Origin: CAVYXZ01 sp963772595
GTDB taxonomy: Bacteria > Chloroflexota > Anaerolineae > Aggregatilineales > Phototrophicaceae
Direction of reading: 5' to 3'
DNA length: 64,000 bases
Assembly: GCA_963772595.1 (NCBI GenBank)
Contig: CAVYXZ010000014.1
Location: forward strand, 1-64,000
Under the pieces are notes generated by a model. The model was given only the letters and a program-made list of their open reading frames with translations. It had not been told where the DNA came from and did no database searches. Positions within the stretch are counted from its first letter, which is position 1; the number at the start of each line of letters is the position of its first letter. A program made the position numbers and the translations under genes. Of the stretch, positions 20,115 to 31,197 are shown in pieces.

Positions 20115-21239
20115 CTAGCGCGGCACGATCTTGTAGACGGTGCCGTCCGCCGAGGTGATGTAGAGTTCACCCGCCGCGTCTTCGCCGAAGGACAGGATCC
20201 GGCCGATATCGCCGATCTGATCCGCCAGCGACGTGACGTCGCGTAGCGGCGCCGTCGGCGTAGCGGAACGAACTGACGACACCGGAACAATAGTCGGCGA
20301 AGAGATAGGCGCCGTCGAGCGCCGGGATCGCCGCGCCGCGATAGACATAGCCGCCGGTCACCGAGCAGCCTTCACTGTGCGAATAGTCGTAGACCGGCAG
20401 CGTCAGCCCGGTTTCGTCGCAGGTGTCGGCTCGGAAGCAATGCGTTCCTTCCATGATGCTCCAGCCGAAATTCGTGCCGGCATCGGCGGTGGTGATGACG
20501 TCGATCTCCTCCCACAGCGCCTGGCCGACATCGCCGATATAGATGTCGTTGCCGTCGAACGAGACGCGCCACGGGTTGCGCAAGCCCCAGACGAAGGCTT
20601 CCGGCACGCCGCCGCCATTCGCCCAGGGATTGCTCGGCGGGATGGCGTAGGGATCGCCATTGTCGATGTCGATCCTGAGGATCTTGGCGAGCAGGCTGTC
20701 GGCGTTCTGGCCGTTGCCATACTGATTGTTCGGCGCCGCCGCCATCGCCGGTCGAGATGTAGAGATAGCCGTCCGGGCCCGAAGCCGAGCCAGCCGCCAT
20801 TATGGTTCGAGGCCGGCTGGTCGATGCCGAGAATGACCTTGGCCGAATTCGGATCGGCCTGGTTCGGGTCGTCCGCCGAGACCTGATATTCGACGACCCG
20901 CGTATCGCCGTCGCGATTGGTGTAGTCGACGAAGAAGCGGCCATTGTCGGCAAAGTCGGGATGGAAGGCGAGGCCGAGAAGGCCGCGCTCGCCGCCATAG
21001 GAGATGATGTCGGTGACGTCGAGGAAGGGCTGCTGCACGATCTGGCCGTCCTGCAGGATCCAGATGCGGCCGGGCTGATCGACGATGAACAGGCGATCGT
21101 CGTTCGCCGGCGCGGTGACGAAGACGGGCGCCTGAAATCCGTTGGCGACGGGCTGGGCGCCGATCGTTTGCGCCGAGGCGGCGAAAGGCGCCAGCGCCAG
21201 AGCAAAGGCGAGGGCTGCCGTTTTGATACCGAGCTTCAT
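20115..21239 (-). CDS. Soluble PQQ-dependent aldose sugar dehydrogenase-like protein, frame-broken
   Basis: Secreted beta-propeller of the YliI/GdhB family, which oxidises aldoses with PQQ in the periplasm. MKLGIKTAALAFALALAPFA is a signal peptide cleaved after ASA. Then come LFIVDQPGRIWIL, YGGERGLLGLAFHPDF with the usual catalytic His, SNHNGGWLGFGPDGYLYIS, VWGLRNPWRVSFDG and IYIGDVGQALWEEID, all family motifs. The end is ITSADGTVYKIVPR. Indels near 20775 and 20255 break the frame. About 374 codons. It is transcribed toward the MerR gene. Confidence 0.92.
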
Positions 21240-21468
21240 CGAAGGCCTCCTTCCAATCGATCCGGGATCGTAGCGATGGTGCCGGAAGCTGTCACGGCAG
21301 TGTGGCACGGCGATGATCCGGCTGCGCCCAGCGCATGGCAGCATGTCGCCGCGGTGGCCCTCGGCCGTATTGGCCCCCCGGCGAAGCGCTGCTAAGACGT
21401 GCCCGGGCTGGCGGCCCGAAAAGCCAACAAGATCAAATGCGCCGCCTGATGGGGCTAGGAGTGTTTCA

Positions 21469-22429
21469 GTGAGTTATACCGTTCATCATTTGCGCAAACC
21501 TCGGGTTCAGCGGAGCGAACTTGCCGTTCCGGGCTCGAATCCGTCGATGATCCAGAAGGCTGCGGCTTCGGGCGCCGACTATGTCTTCCTCGATATCGAG
21601 GACGCCGTGGCGCCGCCGGACAAGGATGCCGCGCGCCGCAACATCATCCAGGCCCTCAACGAGATCGACTGGCGCGGGGCCGGCAAGACCGTCTCCGTCC
21701 GCATCAACGGCCTCGACACCCACTACATGTATCGCGACGTCGTCGACGTCATGGAGCAGGCCGGCGACAAGCTCGACACCATCCTGGTGCCGAAAGTCGG
21801 TGTTCCGGCAGACCTTTACACCGTCGAGACGATCGTCTCGCAGATCGAGGAAGCCAAGGGCTTCACCACCAAGGTCGGCCTCGAAGCCCTGATCGAGACG
21901 GCGCTCGGCATGGCCAATGTCGAGCAGATCGCCGCCTTCCCGGGCCGGCTCGAGGCGCTGCATTTCGGCGTTGCCGACTATGCCGCCAGCGTCCGCAAGC
22001 GCACCGTCAATATCGGCGGCCAGAGCCCGGACTATCCCGTACGATATGTGGCATTCGGCGCTGACGCGCATGACCGTCGCCTGCCGCGCCTATGGCCTCC
22101 GCGCCATTGACGGCCCGTTCGGCGATTTCGCCGATCCGGACGGCTACAGCCTGGCCGCCCGCCGCGCCGCCGCGCTCGGCATCGAAGGCAAATGGGCGAT
22201 CCATCCGAGCCAGATCGAGCTCGCCAACGAGGTCTTCTCGCCGAGCGAGAGCGAGGTCGACCGCGCCCGGCGGATCATCGCGGCGCTGAAGCAGGCCGAG
22301 GCCGAGGGCCGCGGCGCTGCGGCGCTTGACGGCAAGATGATCGATGCGGCATCCGAACGGATGGCCCGCAACGTACTTCTCATCCACGACGCCATCGAGG
22401 AGGCGGCCAAGGCCCGCGCTGGCGCCTAG
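21469..22429 (+). CDS. mcl: L-malyl-CoA/beta-methylmalyl-CoA lyase, one frame break
   Basis: CitE/HpcH-fold lyase that splits malyl-CoA into glyoxylate and acetyl-CoA in the serine cycle, and beta-methylmalyl-CoA in the ethylmalonyl-CoA pathway. It starts at GTG 21469 with SYTVHHLRKPRVQRSELAVP, then ADYVFLDIEDAVAPPDK with metal-binding acidic residues, KTVSVRINGLDTHYMYRD, LVPKVG, KVGLEALIETALGM and EALHFGVADYAASV. After an indel near 22040 come YGLRAIDGPFGDF and KWAIHPSQIELAN. About 320 codons. It is followed 11 bases later by mtkA, so an operon is likely. Confidence 0.94.
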
Positions 22430-22440
22430 ACGGAACAATC

Positions 22441-23625
22441 ATGGACATTCACGAGTATCAGGCGAAGGAACTGCTCGCTCGCCACGGTGTACCGATCGCC
22501 AAGGGCGGTCTGGCGCACAACGGCGCCGAGGCGATGGAGAAGGCCCGCGAGATCGGCGGCGAGATGTGGGCGGTCAAGGCCCAGGTCCATTCCGGCGCGC
22601 GCGGCAAGGCCGGCGGCATCAAGCTGTGCCGGAGCGAGCAGGAGGTGGCCGACACCGCCGAGGCGATGATCGGCGAGACGCTGGTGACGATCCAGACCGG
22701 CCCACGCGGCAAGCCGATTTCGAGCCTCTATGTCGAGGCGGCGACGCCAATCGACCACGAGTACTATCTCTCCTTCGTCATCGACCGCGCCACCGAGCGG
22801 ATCATGGTCGTCGCCTCCTCTTCCGGCGGCATGGACATCGAGGAGGTCGCCGCCTCGGACCCGGACGCGATCATCCGCATGACGATCGATCCGGCATGGT
22901 CGGCATGCAAGCCGTTCCAGGCGCGTCTCGTTGCCGCCGCCATCGGCCTCGGCGGCGACACTGCTCGGCAAGGCGTCGGCGGCGATCCTCGGCTGCTACG
23001 AGACCTTCGTCGGCAATCGACGCCTCGATGGTCGAGATCAATCCGCTGGTGCTCGGCGAAGGACGGCTGGCGTGCTCGCCCTCGACGCCAAGATGTCGCT
23101 CGACGAGAACGCGCTGTTCCGCCATAACGATCTGGAGGAGCTCCGCGACAAGACGCAGGAAGATCCGCGCGAGACCTACGCCAACGACGCCGGCCTCTCC
23201 TATGTCGGCCTCGACGGCACCATCGGCTGCATCATCAACGGCGCCGGCCTCGCCATGGCGACGCTCGACATGATCAAGCTCGCCGGCGGTGAGCCGGCCA
23301 ACTTCCTCGACATCGGCGGCGCCGCCTCGCCGGAGCGCGTCGCCAAGTCTTTCCGCGCCGTGCTGCGCGACGAGAATGTCGGCGCCATCTTCGTCAACAT
23401 CTTCGCCGGCATCAATCGCTGCGACTGGGTTGCCGAGGGCATCATCAAGGCGATCGGACGAGGTCGAGATCCCGGTCCCGCTGATCGTCCGTCTCGAAGG
23501 CACCAATGTCGAGCAGGGCATGGAGATCCTCCGTGCCGCGACGCACCCGATCATCATCGCCGAGACGCTTGGCGACGGCGCCGAGAAGTCCGTCGCCGCA
23601 TGCGCGCGAAACCGCGAAAGCCTAG
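22441..23625 (+). CDS. mtkA: Malate-CoA ligase (malate thiokinase) beta subunit, frame-broken
   Basis: ATP-grasp subunit that activates malate to malyl-CoA. MDIHEYQAKELLARHGVPIA and VKAQVHSGARGKAGGIKLC begin the ATP-grasp domain; NIFAGINRCDWVAEGI near the end distinguishes malate thiokinase from succinyl-CoA synthetase, which usually has NIFGGIVRCD. Other blocks: LVTIQTGPRGKPISSLYVEA, ILGCYETFV, SMVEINPLVL, LALDAKMSLDENALFRH. Indels near 22890-22960, 23010-23080 and 23455 break the frame; the end RETAKA is at TAG 23623-23625. About 394 codons. It lies between mcl and mtkB. Confidence 0.93.
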
Positions 23626-23634
23626 GAACCAGCC

Positions 23635-24546
23635 ATGACCGTTCTTCTCAACCGCGACAGCCGCGATCATCGTCCAGGGCATCACCGGCCGCATCGGTTC
23701 GTTCCATGCGCAGGACGCGATCAAGAACGGCACCAACATCGTCGGCGGCGTGACGCCGGGGAAGGGCGGCAGACGCATCTCGGCCGCCCGGTCTTCGACA
23801 CCGTCGAGGAGGCCGTCGCCGCGACCGGCGCCGATGCTTCGCTGATGTTCGTTCCGCCGGCCTTCGCCGCCGATTCGATGATGGAAGCGGCCGACGCCGG
23901 GCTGAAATTCTCCGTCTCGATCGCCGACGGCATCCCGACCTAGGACATGGTCAGCGTGAAGCGCTACCTGCAGCGAATTCCCGAAGGAGAACCGCATGCG
24001 CTTCGTCGGGCCGAACTGCGCCGGCATCATTTCGCCCGGCGTCGGCATGATGGGCATCATGCCGGCCCACATCTATCTTCAGGGCCGCATCGGCATCGTC
24101 GCCCGTTCGGGCACGCTGTCCTACGAGGCAGCCGCGCAGCTTAAGCAGCATGGCCTCGGTGTCTCGACCAGCGTTGGCATCGGCGGCGACCCGGTGAACG
24201 GCTCCTCGTTCAAGGACATCCTCGAACTGTTCCAGGCCGATCCCGAGACCGACGCCGTCGTGCTGATCGGCGAGGTCGGCGGGCCGCAGGAGAGCGGAAG
24301 CGGCCGACTACATCAAGTCGACCATGACCAAGCCGGTCGTCGCCTATATCGCCGGCCTCAGCGCGCCCAAAGGCCGCCGCATGGGCCATGCCGGCGCGAT
24401 CTCGGCCGCCGGCGAAACCGCGAAGGACAAGGCCGACGCGCTGAAGGCGGCCGGCGTCGCGATCTCGCCGACGCCGTCCGACATCGGCAACACCATGGCG
24501 AAGCTGCTCAAGGTCGAGGCTTCACGCGCCCAATTCGACGGCCTAG
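23635..24546 (+). CDS. mtkB: Malate-CoA ligase alpha subunit, frame-broken
   Basis: CoA-binding subunit carrying the active-site phosphohistidine. MTVLLNRDS is followed in another frame by IIVQGITGRIGSFHAQDAIK and NIVGGVTPGKGG, the CoA-binding Rossmann part, then DASLMFVPPAFAADSMMEA. After ADGIPT a TAG at 23941-23943 stands where a CAG (PTQDM) is expected. The next frame gives RFVGPNCAGIISPGVGMMGI and, later, GHAGAISAAGETAKDKADAL around the phosphohistidine. The C-terminal end is uncertain. With mcl and mtkA it forms the C4-cleaving arm of the serine cycle, which implies C1 or C2 assimilation. Confidence 0.88.
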
Positions 24547-24620
24547 GCCCCGGAAGGACGCAGACATTCGTCTCGGGCGAGCGAAGCCGACCCGAACCTC
24601 GGGCTGAGTCGACGTCCCGC

Positions 24621-24707
24621 TCAGCGGAAGAGCATCAGCACGCCGGCGATCGCCGCCACGATGATGAATGTGACGACGAACCAGACAATGCCTCGCGCAC
24701 CTCTCAT
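24621..24707 (-). CDS. 28-residue membrane microprotein behind csoR
   Basis: Reads MRGARGIVWFVVTFIIVAAI and ends GVLMLFR: a basic N-terminus and one membrane span of about 20 hydrophobic residues. Its ATG overlaps the csoR stop (ATGA at 24704-24707), a sign of translational coupling. No known function is recognised. It might stabilise or sense at the membrane in connection with the copper ATPase (speculation). Confidence 0.55.
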   Translation of the reverse strand: MRGARGIVWFVVTFIIVAAIAGVLMLFR

Positions 24708-24981
24708 CGCGACATCCGGCCCACGGTGTCGACCAGTTCCTCGATCTTCTGCCGCTGCTCCTCCGACATTGCCGTCGGTGAAGGCGCCGGCGACGCAATG
24801 CGAGACGTGATCGCGTAGCACCTCTTCCTCGACCTTCTGCAAGGCGGCGCGGATCGCGGCGATCTGCGTCAGCACGTCGACGCAATAGCGGTCATCCTCG
24901 ACCATCCCGGCGACGCCGCGCACCTGGCCCTCGATCCGCCGGAGGCGCTTGCCGACGCTGTTCTTTCACTTTCTGTTGCAT
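24704..24981 (-). CDS. csoR: CsoR-family copper-sensing repressor, frame-broken
   Basis: All-alpha metal-sensing repressor. The start MQQKVKE is followed, after an indel near 24960, by VGKRLRRIEGQVRGVAGMVE, then DRYCVDVLTQIAAIRAAL and DHVSHCVAGAF. The Cys, His and Cys of YC...DHVSHC occupy the three Cu(I)-ligand positions that set CsoR apart from FrmR and RcnR. A second indel near 24765 precedes the C-terminal helix EEQRQKIEELVDTVGRM. About 92 codons. It is divergent from the copper ATPase gene with a matching operator between them. Confidence 0.9.
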
Positions 24982-24989
24982 ATTGACTG

Positions 24990-25008
24990 TATACCCTATG
25001 GGGGTATA
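24990..25008. promoter_or_regulatory. CsoR-type operator
   Basis: TATACCCTATGGGGGTATA is a G/C-centred palindrome of the CsoR operator type (TACCC...GGGTA). It sits 9 bases ahead of the csoR start and 43 bases ahead of the divergent ATPase start, so Cu(I) release of CsoR would induce both. Confidence 0.8.
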
Positions 25009-25050
25009 TGTGTCAAGCAATCCAGTAAGTTTGGACAGGGATCCCGGCCG

Positions 25051-27440
<2,390 letters not shown>

Positions 27441-27454
27441 AATTTGCCGCCCGC

Positions 27455-27468
27455 TTGACCTCGATCAA
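27455..27468. promoter_or_regulatory. FNR/FixK-type box upstream of a microprotein
   Basis: TTGACCTCGATCAA matches the FNR/FixK/Anr consensus TTGAT-N4-ATCAA with one mismatch. It lies 60 bases ahead of the ATG at 27528, a distance that would allow a class II (-41.5) promoter. This suggests induction of the small gene at low oxygen. Confidence 0.6.
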
Positions 27469-27527
27469 GGACGTCTGCCGGCCCGATTGGCAGGGTGCTC
27501 GCACCCTGTCACATCGGGAGAGATTGG

Positions 27528-27623
27528 ATGCCAACCGAATCCGTCGTTGTCAGCGTCATTGTCGTTGCGATCTTCACCTTCTTCTCGATCCTGCTTGCCT
27601 GGGCCAGCCATCAGGAGAAGTAG
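27528..27623 (+). CDS. 31-residue single-span membrane peptide
   Basis: Reads MPTESVVVSVIVVAIFTFFS and ends WASHQEK. It has one strongly hydrophobic span of about 20 residues with a short charged tail, and a GGGAGAG ribosome-binding site 6 bases ahead of the ATG. The preceding FixK-type box and the copper ATPase gene upstream suggest a link to respiration, like the small subunits of terminal oxidases, but this is inference. It has no indels and no recognised family. Confidence 0.65.
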   Translation: MPTESVVVSVIVVAIFTFFSILLAWASHQEK

Positions 27624-27643
27624 CGCCCGCGCGGCACGCCCGG

Positions 27644-28342
27644 CTAGCGGAAGAAGCGCGGGTTGCGCACGATGAATTTGTGCACCCAGCGTTCGATGAA
27701 GAACTGCTGATGCCGGCGCAGATACCACCAGGCGAACAGGCTGATCGCCGCCGCTGATATGGTGTCGGCGATCAGGTCCCACATCGTGTCGACGAGGCTG
27801 TTGTTCTGCATCGTCTTGTCGAACAGTTGATCCATCGCGAACTCGAAGATCTCCCACAGCGTCCCGAACGACACCGCGAAGAGAAACGCGAAGAACGCCA
27901 GGAAGCCGGGCCTGAGCGTCATATCGACCGATCGGTTCTCGTTGAGCACATAGACGAGCAGGAAGCCGAAGACGCCGAGCAGCAGGCCAGAGAAGGCATG
28001 GAGCACCGTGTCCCACCAGTCGAAGCGGTCGTAATAGTTCAGCATTTCGCCGAGGAAGAGCGTGGCGAAGACAAAGACGACCGCCATCAGTTGGAACTCG
28101 GCGGGAATGCGGACATGGAGGCGCGGCGCCAGAACGAGCGGCGCCATCGTCAGCGCCATGATGCCGAGGACGAGGAAGGCGTTGAGCCACTCCTGCGACA
28201 CCAGAAGGGCGACGAGCTCGATCGCCATCGCCGCCTGCAGGATGATCAGCAGGCTGACATAGACGCGGTCCACGAGCCCGGCATCGGGAACGCCGCGGCC
28301 GGCTTCATTTTCGGCGGCAGAGGGGTCGCTGTCGCGGGTCAT
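27644..28342 (-). CDS. YjdF/DUF2238-like multi-span membrane protein
   Basis: Intact 232-residue protein with five or six membrane helices. The conserved block FDWWDTVLHAFSGLLLGVFG, followed by FAVSFGTLWEIFEFAMDQLF and a C-terminal amphipathic region, matches the DUF2238/YjdF inner-membrane family. The paired motifs HAFSG and WEIFEF are its hallmark. The function is unknown. It converges with the 31-residue membrane peptide gene. A small ORF at 28339-28557 overlaps its start but has no support as a gene. Confidence 0.8.
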   Translation of the reverse strand: MTRDSDPSAAENEAGRGVPDAGLVDRVYVSLLIILQAAMAIELVALLVSQEWLNAFLVLGIMALTMAPLVLAPRLHVRIPAEFQLMAVVFVFATLFLGEMLNYYDRFDWWDTVLHAFSGLLLGVFGFLLVYVLNENRSVDMTLRPGFLAFFAFLFAVSFGTLWEIFEFAMDQLFDKTMQNNSLVDTMWDLIADTISAAAISLFAWWYLRRHQQFFIERWVHKFIVRNPRFFR

Positions 28343-28567
28343 GGTTCGCCGGCCTCCACGATCGTCGGCAGCCGAGCGGAGACCGGCCGCACCTCATCAG
28401 TCCCGGGCATTCTGCCGCAATGACGCGCGAAAATGTAGGTCGGGCGCGAAAGCCTCGCCGCGGCATCGGGGCGCGAAAACTGCAGCACCCACGCGCCGTC
28501 TTGCATTGCGGCGATGCAGTCAGTAGCTATGCCGCAGCCAAGCGGTTGCCTCTGCACCGCGGCGCGG

Positions 28568-28644
28568 GCGCCCGTAGCTCAGCTGGATAGAGCACCAGAC
28601 TACGAATTTGGGGGTCAGGAGTTCGAATCTCTTCGGGCGCGCCA
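28568..28644 (+). tRNA. tRNA-Arg (anticodon ACG)
   Basis: A 77-base cloverleaf with encoded CCA. The acceptor stem pairs GCGCCCG with CGGGCGC (discriminator G), the D-arm is GCTC-AGCTGGATA-GAGC, and the anticodon stem-loop is CCAGA-CTACGAA-TTTGG with ACG at positions 34-36. The T-arm is AGGAG-TTCGAAT-CTCTT. It reads CGN arginine codons. The region downstream, a glycan operon of different composition, begins just after it, as is common for islands at tRNA genes. Confidence 0.96.
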
Positions 28645-28684
28645 ATCTTCCCAATGACTTAGCCGATCGCGGCGGGACAATGCC

Positions 28685-28699
28685 CGGCCTTCGAGGCCG
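28685..28699. terminator. Short GC hairpin after tRNA-Arg
   Basis: CGGCCTTCGAGGCCG forms a 6-bp stem with a 3-base loop between the tRNA and the end of the convergent sulfotransferase gene. There is no U-tract, so it is only a possible terminator. Confidence 0.3.
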
Positions 28700-28753
28700 A
28701 CGGCGACTCCGCGCGGCGATGGAAATACAGACGGTGTGCTGGGTCGGAACGCC

Positions 28754-29738
28754 TTAAAGGCGATCCGCGACCGTCTGAAGAGCATTCCGGACTGGCATCG
28801 AGAGCCCACCAGCACGCGACGGCGCCTCCCGAATGACGTTCCGGATGTCTGCCGGGGCCCACCGTATTCCTGGCAGGAACTCTCGCTCCCCTTTGCGCTC
28901 AATATCAGGAATGCCGTTTGAGCTAACGGTCCGCGCAAGCCATTCCGCCTCCGCGAGATATGAAGTCGACAATGCCTCCGCTTGCTCGTGAGTGGTGTAT
29001 TGAGCGCTCGGCACGTTGCCAAGGAATGGTCGGAGCGTCTTGGCGAATGCCAATACCTCTCTCCACGTAGTTCGCGTAAGACCCAAACTTGGATCGGTAT
29101 TCAGCACAGCTCGTAGGAATTCAACTTCCACCCAATGTGGAGCGACATTGCGGCGTCCTATTTCCTTGAGAACTCACTCCTAAAGCTATTGAAACATCAC
29201 CGATCAACGATGTCTCGAGAAGGGATGTATGTCTTGCAAAAATCTGTTCGCCAGCAAAGGCCCTCAGCCAGCGGCCAAGCTGTTCTCTAATTGACACGAG
29301 CTCAGCTGATTCACTGTAAAAGAGGTCGAAATCAGGAGTGTTGCGCCCCTTCATGATCTTCTGAGTGTAGCGCGACACCAGCCAATCAGCGTAATCACGT
29401 ATGTATAGAAGTATCGTGACCCTGTCGCCAACTATGGATCGCAACTGCCGAATGCCATTCTGAGGTAGACTGAAAAGAAATTCACTGGATATGATCGCGC
29501 AACTTTGCGCTAAGTTACGAACAATGCCGCGAAGCGCCGGTATGCCCTCGTCATTACCCGGGACGGATCGCAATGCCTGCGCCAACTGCACGAAGTTCCA
29601 GCTTGTTCGTTCGACCAGCTCAGGCCAAACGAAGCCGGCATCTTTCAGGACTTCTCGGTTGGCACGAAGGGTGTGCTGCAAAGTGGTGGACCCTACCTTG
29701 GGTCGCCCAATGTGCATGAAGAGCATTTCTTCGGTCAT
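28754..29738 (-). CDS. Sulfotransferase-like protein, last gene of the glycan operon, one frame break
   Basis: Starts MTEEMLFMHIGRPKVGSTTL, where GRPKVGSTT is a PAPS 5'-phosphosulfate-binding loop. The segment LLYIRDYADWLVSRYTQKI corresponds to the 3'-phosphate-binding motif of sulfotransferases. A frame break near 29150 separates the C-terminal third (WVEVEFLRAVLNTD...), which ends ALQTVADRL. About 328 codons. Its ATG overlaps the stop of the upstream gene (ATGA), so it is translationally coupled. Probable transfer of sulfate to a surface glycan in the cytoplasm; the acceptor is unknown. Confidence 0.75.
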
Positions 29739-30511
29739 CGACCAAAAGATGTGCGTGAAAGCCCAAAGGCGCGGCCGCAATCGACCTCAAGCCGCTCGAG
29801 CAGCGCGTTGTAAGATCGACCAAAGTGTGGCCTCAGCAACGTCCACAGGTCTGTCGCGGCAAAACGTTGGTACTTTTGCCAAAGGTCTGGCGTGACGCCC
29901 CAACTCATCACGCCTTCCGTTCGAACAACGGTGTCGCGATTGGGAGACATGTGAATGCCGTGGACCGGCCTTCCCAGATTTGGAGCCGGCAGCAGACCGC
30001 GCAGCCGCATGAGTTCATATAGGATCGCTTCATCAGAGCGGTCACGCACAAACTCGGGGTCAATCTCCTCGATCGGATAGTAGCGTTCCCATTTGGTGAA
30101 GTGTAGTCCAGAAAGACGTCGTTTGTTCGGGCGCTGGATATTTGAGTATGGCAGACCACTTTCGTTCATTTTTTTAATGTGTGTTACGGTGATATTCTTT
30201 TCTAAAATAAGGATATCCACATCGCTGATGTATACATAGTCAGCCCTGTGGGAAGGTTCCATGAGGAACCGGGCCTTCGGGCCCGTAAGCCCGGATGGGC
30301 GATCGTCCCGAAAGAAGACTCGCTGCGGAAAGAAGTCAGTCAAAATCCCGATGGCGTCGCGGTAGCAGCGCTCATAGTCCGCCATGTCGTCGATAACCAA
30401 CTCGACCGCAATGTCATCGTTGTGGGCCAACGCGCTTGCGGCAAACGGCGCCGCGAAAGCTTCGTAGTCTCCTGATGCGACGCTGAAGAAGAGGGTCCGG
30501 TATTTAGTCAC
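29735..30511 (-). CDS. Putative glycosyltransferase of the GT-A type
   Basis: Intact 258-residue protein. It starts MTKYRTLFFSVASGDYEAFA and contains DYVYISDVDILI, a D-x-D metal-binding motif in the arrangement used by GT8-like nucleotide-sugar transferases. IHMSPNRDTVVRTEG near residue 190 supplies a late His as in such enzymes. No membrane segment. The start and stop overlap both neighbours by 4 bases. The sugar donor and acceptor are unknown. Family assignment is from motif placement, not from close similarity. Confidence 0.6.
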   Translation of the reverse strand: MTKYRTLFFSVASGDYEAFAAPFAASALAHNDDIAVELVIDDMADYERCYRDAIGILTDFFPQRVFFRDDRPSGLTGPKARFLMEPSHRADYVYISDVDILILEKNITVTHIKKMNESGLPYSNIQRPNKRRLSGLHFTKWERYYPIEEIDPEFVRDRSDEAILYELMRLRGLLPAPNLGRPVHGIHMSPNRDTVVRTEGVMSWGVTPDLWQKYQRFAATDLWTLLRPHFGRSYNALLERLEVDCGRAFGLSRTSFGR

Positions 30512-31197
30512 AGTTGGTACCCTAGCCGGCTGATAGCATCGCAGATACGCAGGGCCGATCTGACCTCCAGAACCTCAGCATCGGACAATTTGTGTTCGCC
30601 GCGCCGGAAGCGGTCGAGATCTTCAGTCGTCATCTTGCCCGAATAGGGCACCTTGGCTGGAACTGTTATGTCGGCTGCGACACCAGCACCGAGAAGCGCA
30701 GCGATACCGCTCAGAGCGTTGGCGGGCTGGTTCAGTACATCCTCGTAGCGAGCAAGGACGTATGGCACCCCTGTGGTCCTAAAGCGGTGTTCCAGCACGT
30801 CGATCCAGAGCGAATGAAATCGGCAATACAATGCAGCAGTCTTTGAGATGTCGGGCAGGCCATCTGCACCAAGGAGATCTGTTCGCTTAAGGAAGAGGTC
30901 GTGTCTGTTGGACCTCAAAACTGATGAAACCCACTGAACGGGGTTTTTCGAGATCAGGCACACCAAGGCGCTGGATTTGAGAATGGCCTCTCGCGCAGGC
31001 AGCGCTGCACCTCGTCGCTCGTCCGGCATCGCGTGTTTCCACGACAGAGTGCGATCGCCGGTTGGCAGGATTTTGTCAGTTACGTTGAGGCGAATTAGCT
31101 CGACCAAGAAGTTGGTGCCCGATCGCTGCAGGCCAATTACGTGGACGAGCACTTCCTCCGCCCCTTGCTGACGGAGTTTGGTGGAGTTGCCTATCAT
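30508..31197 (-). CDS. Sulfotransferase-like protein
   Basis: Intact, 229 residues. The P-loop-like motif VHVIGLQRSGTNFLVELI near residue 20 is the PAPS-binding loop (R-S-G-T-N), followed by LVCLISKNPVQWVSS, which carries the Lys/Asn/Pro-x-x-W arrangement of the 3'-phosphate site. The C-terminal half is helical and acidic. No membrane segment or signal peptide. It overlaps its neighbours by ATGA at both ends, so it is part of the five-gene overlapping operon at 28.7-35.5 kb. Confidence 0.75.
   Translation of the reverse strand: MIGNSTKLRQQGAEEVLVHVIGLQRSGTNFLVELIRLNVTDKILPTGDRTLSWKHAMPDERRGAALPAREAILKSSALVCLISKNPVQWVSSVLRSNRHDLFLKRTDLLGADGLPDISKTAALYCRFHSLWIDVLEHRFRTTGVPYVLARYEDVLNQPANALSGIAALLGAGVAADITVPAKVPYSGKMTTEDLDRFRRGEHKLSDAEVLEVRSALRICDAISRLGYQL

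Noticed and set aside
28339..28557. Minus-strand ORF of 72 codons overlapping the DUF2238 start
   Set aside because: No domain, weak start context and composition like random GC-rich frame. It may only be the leader of the membrane protein gene.
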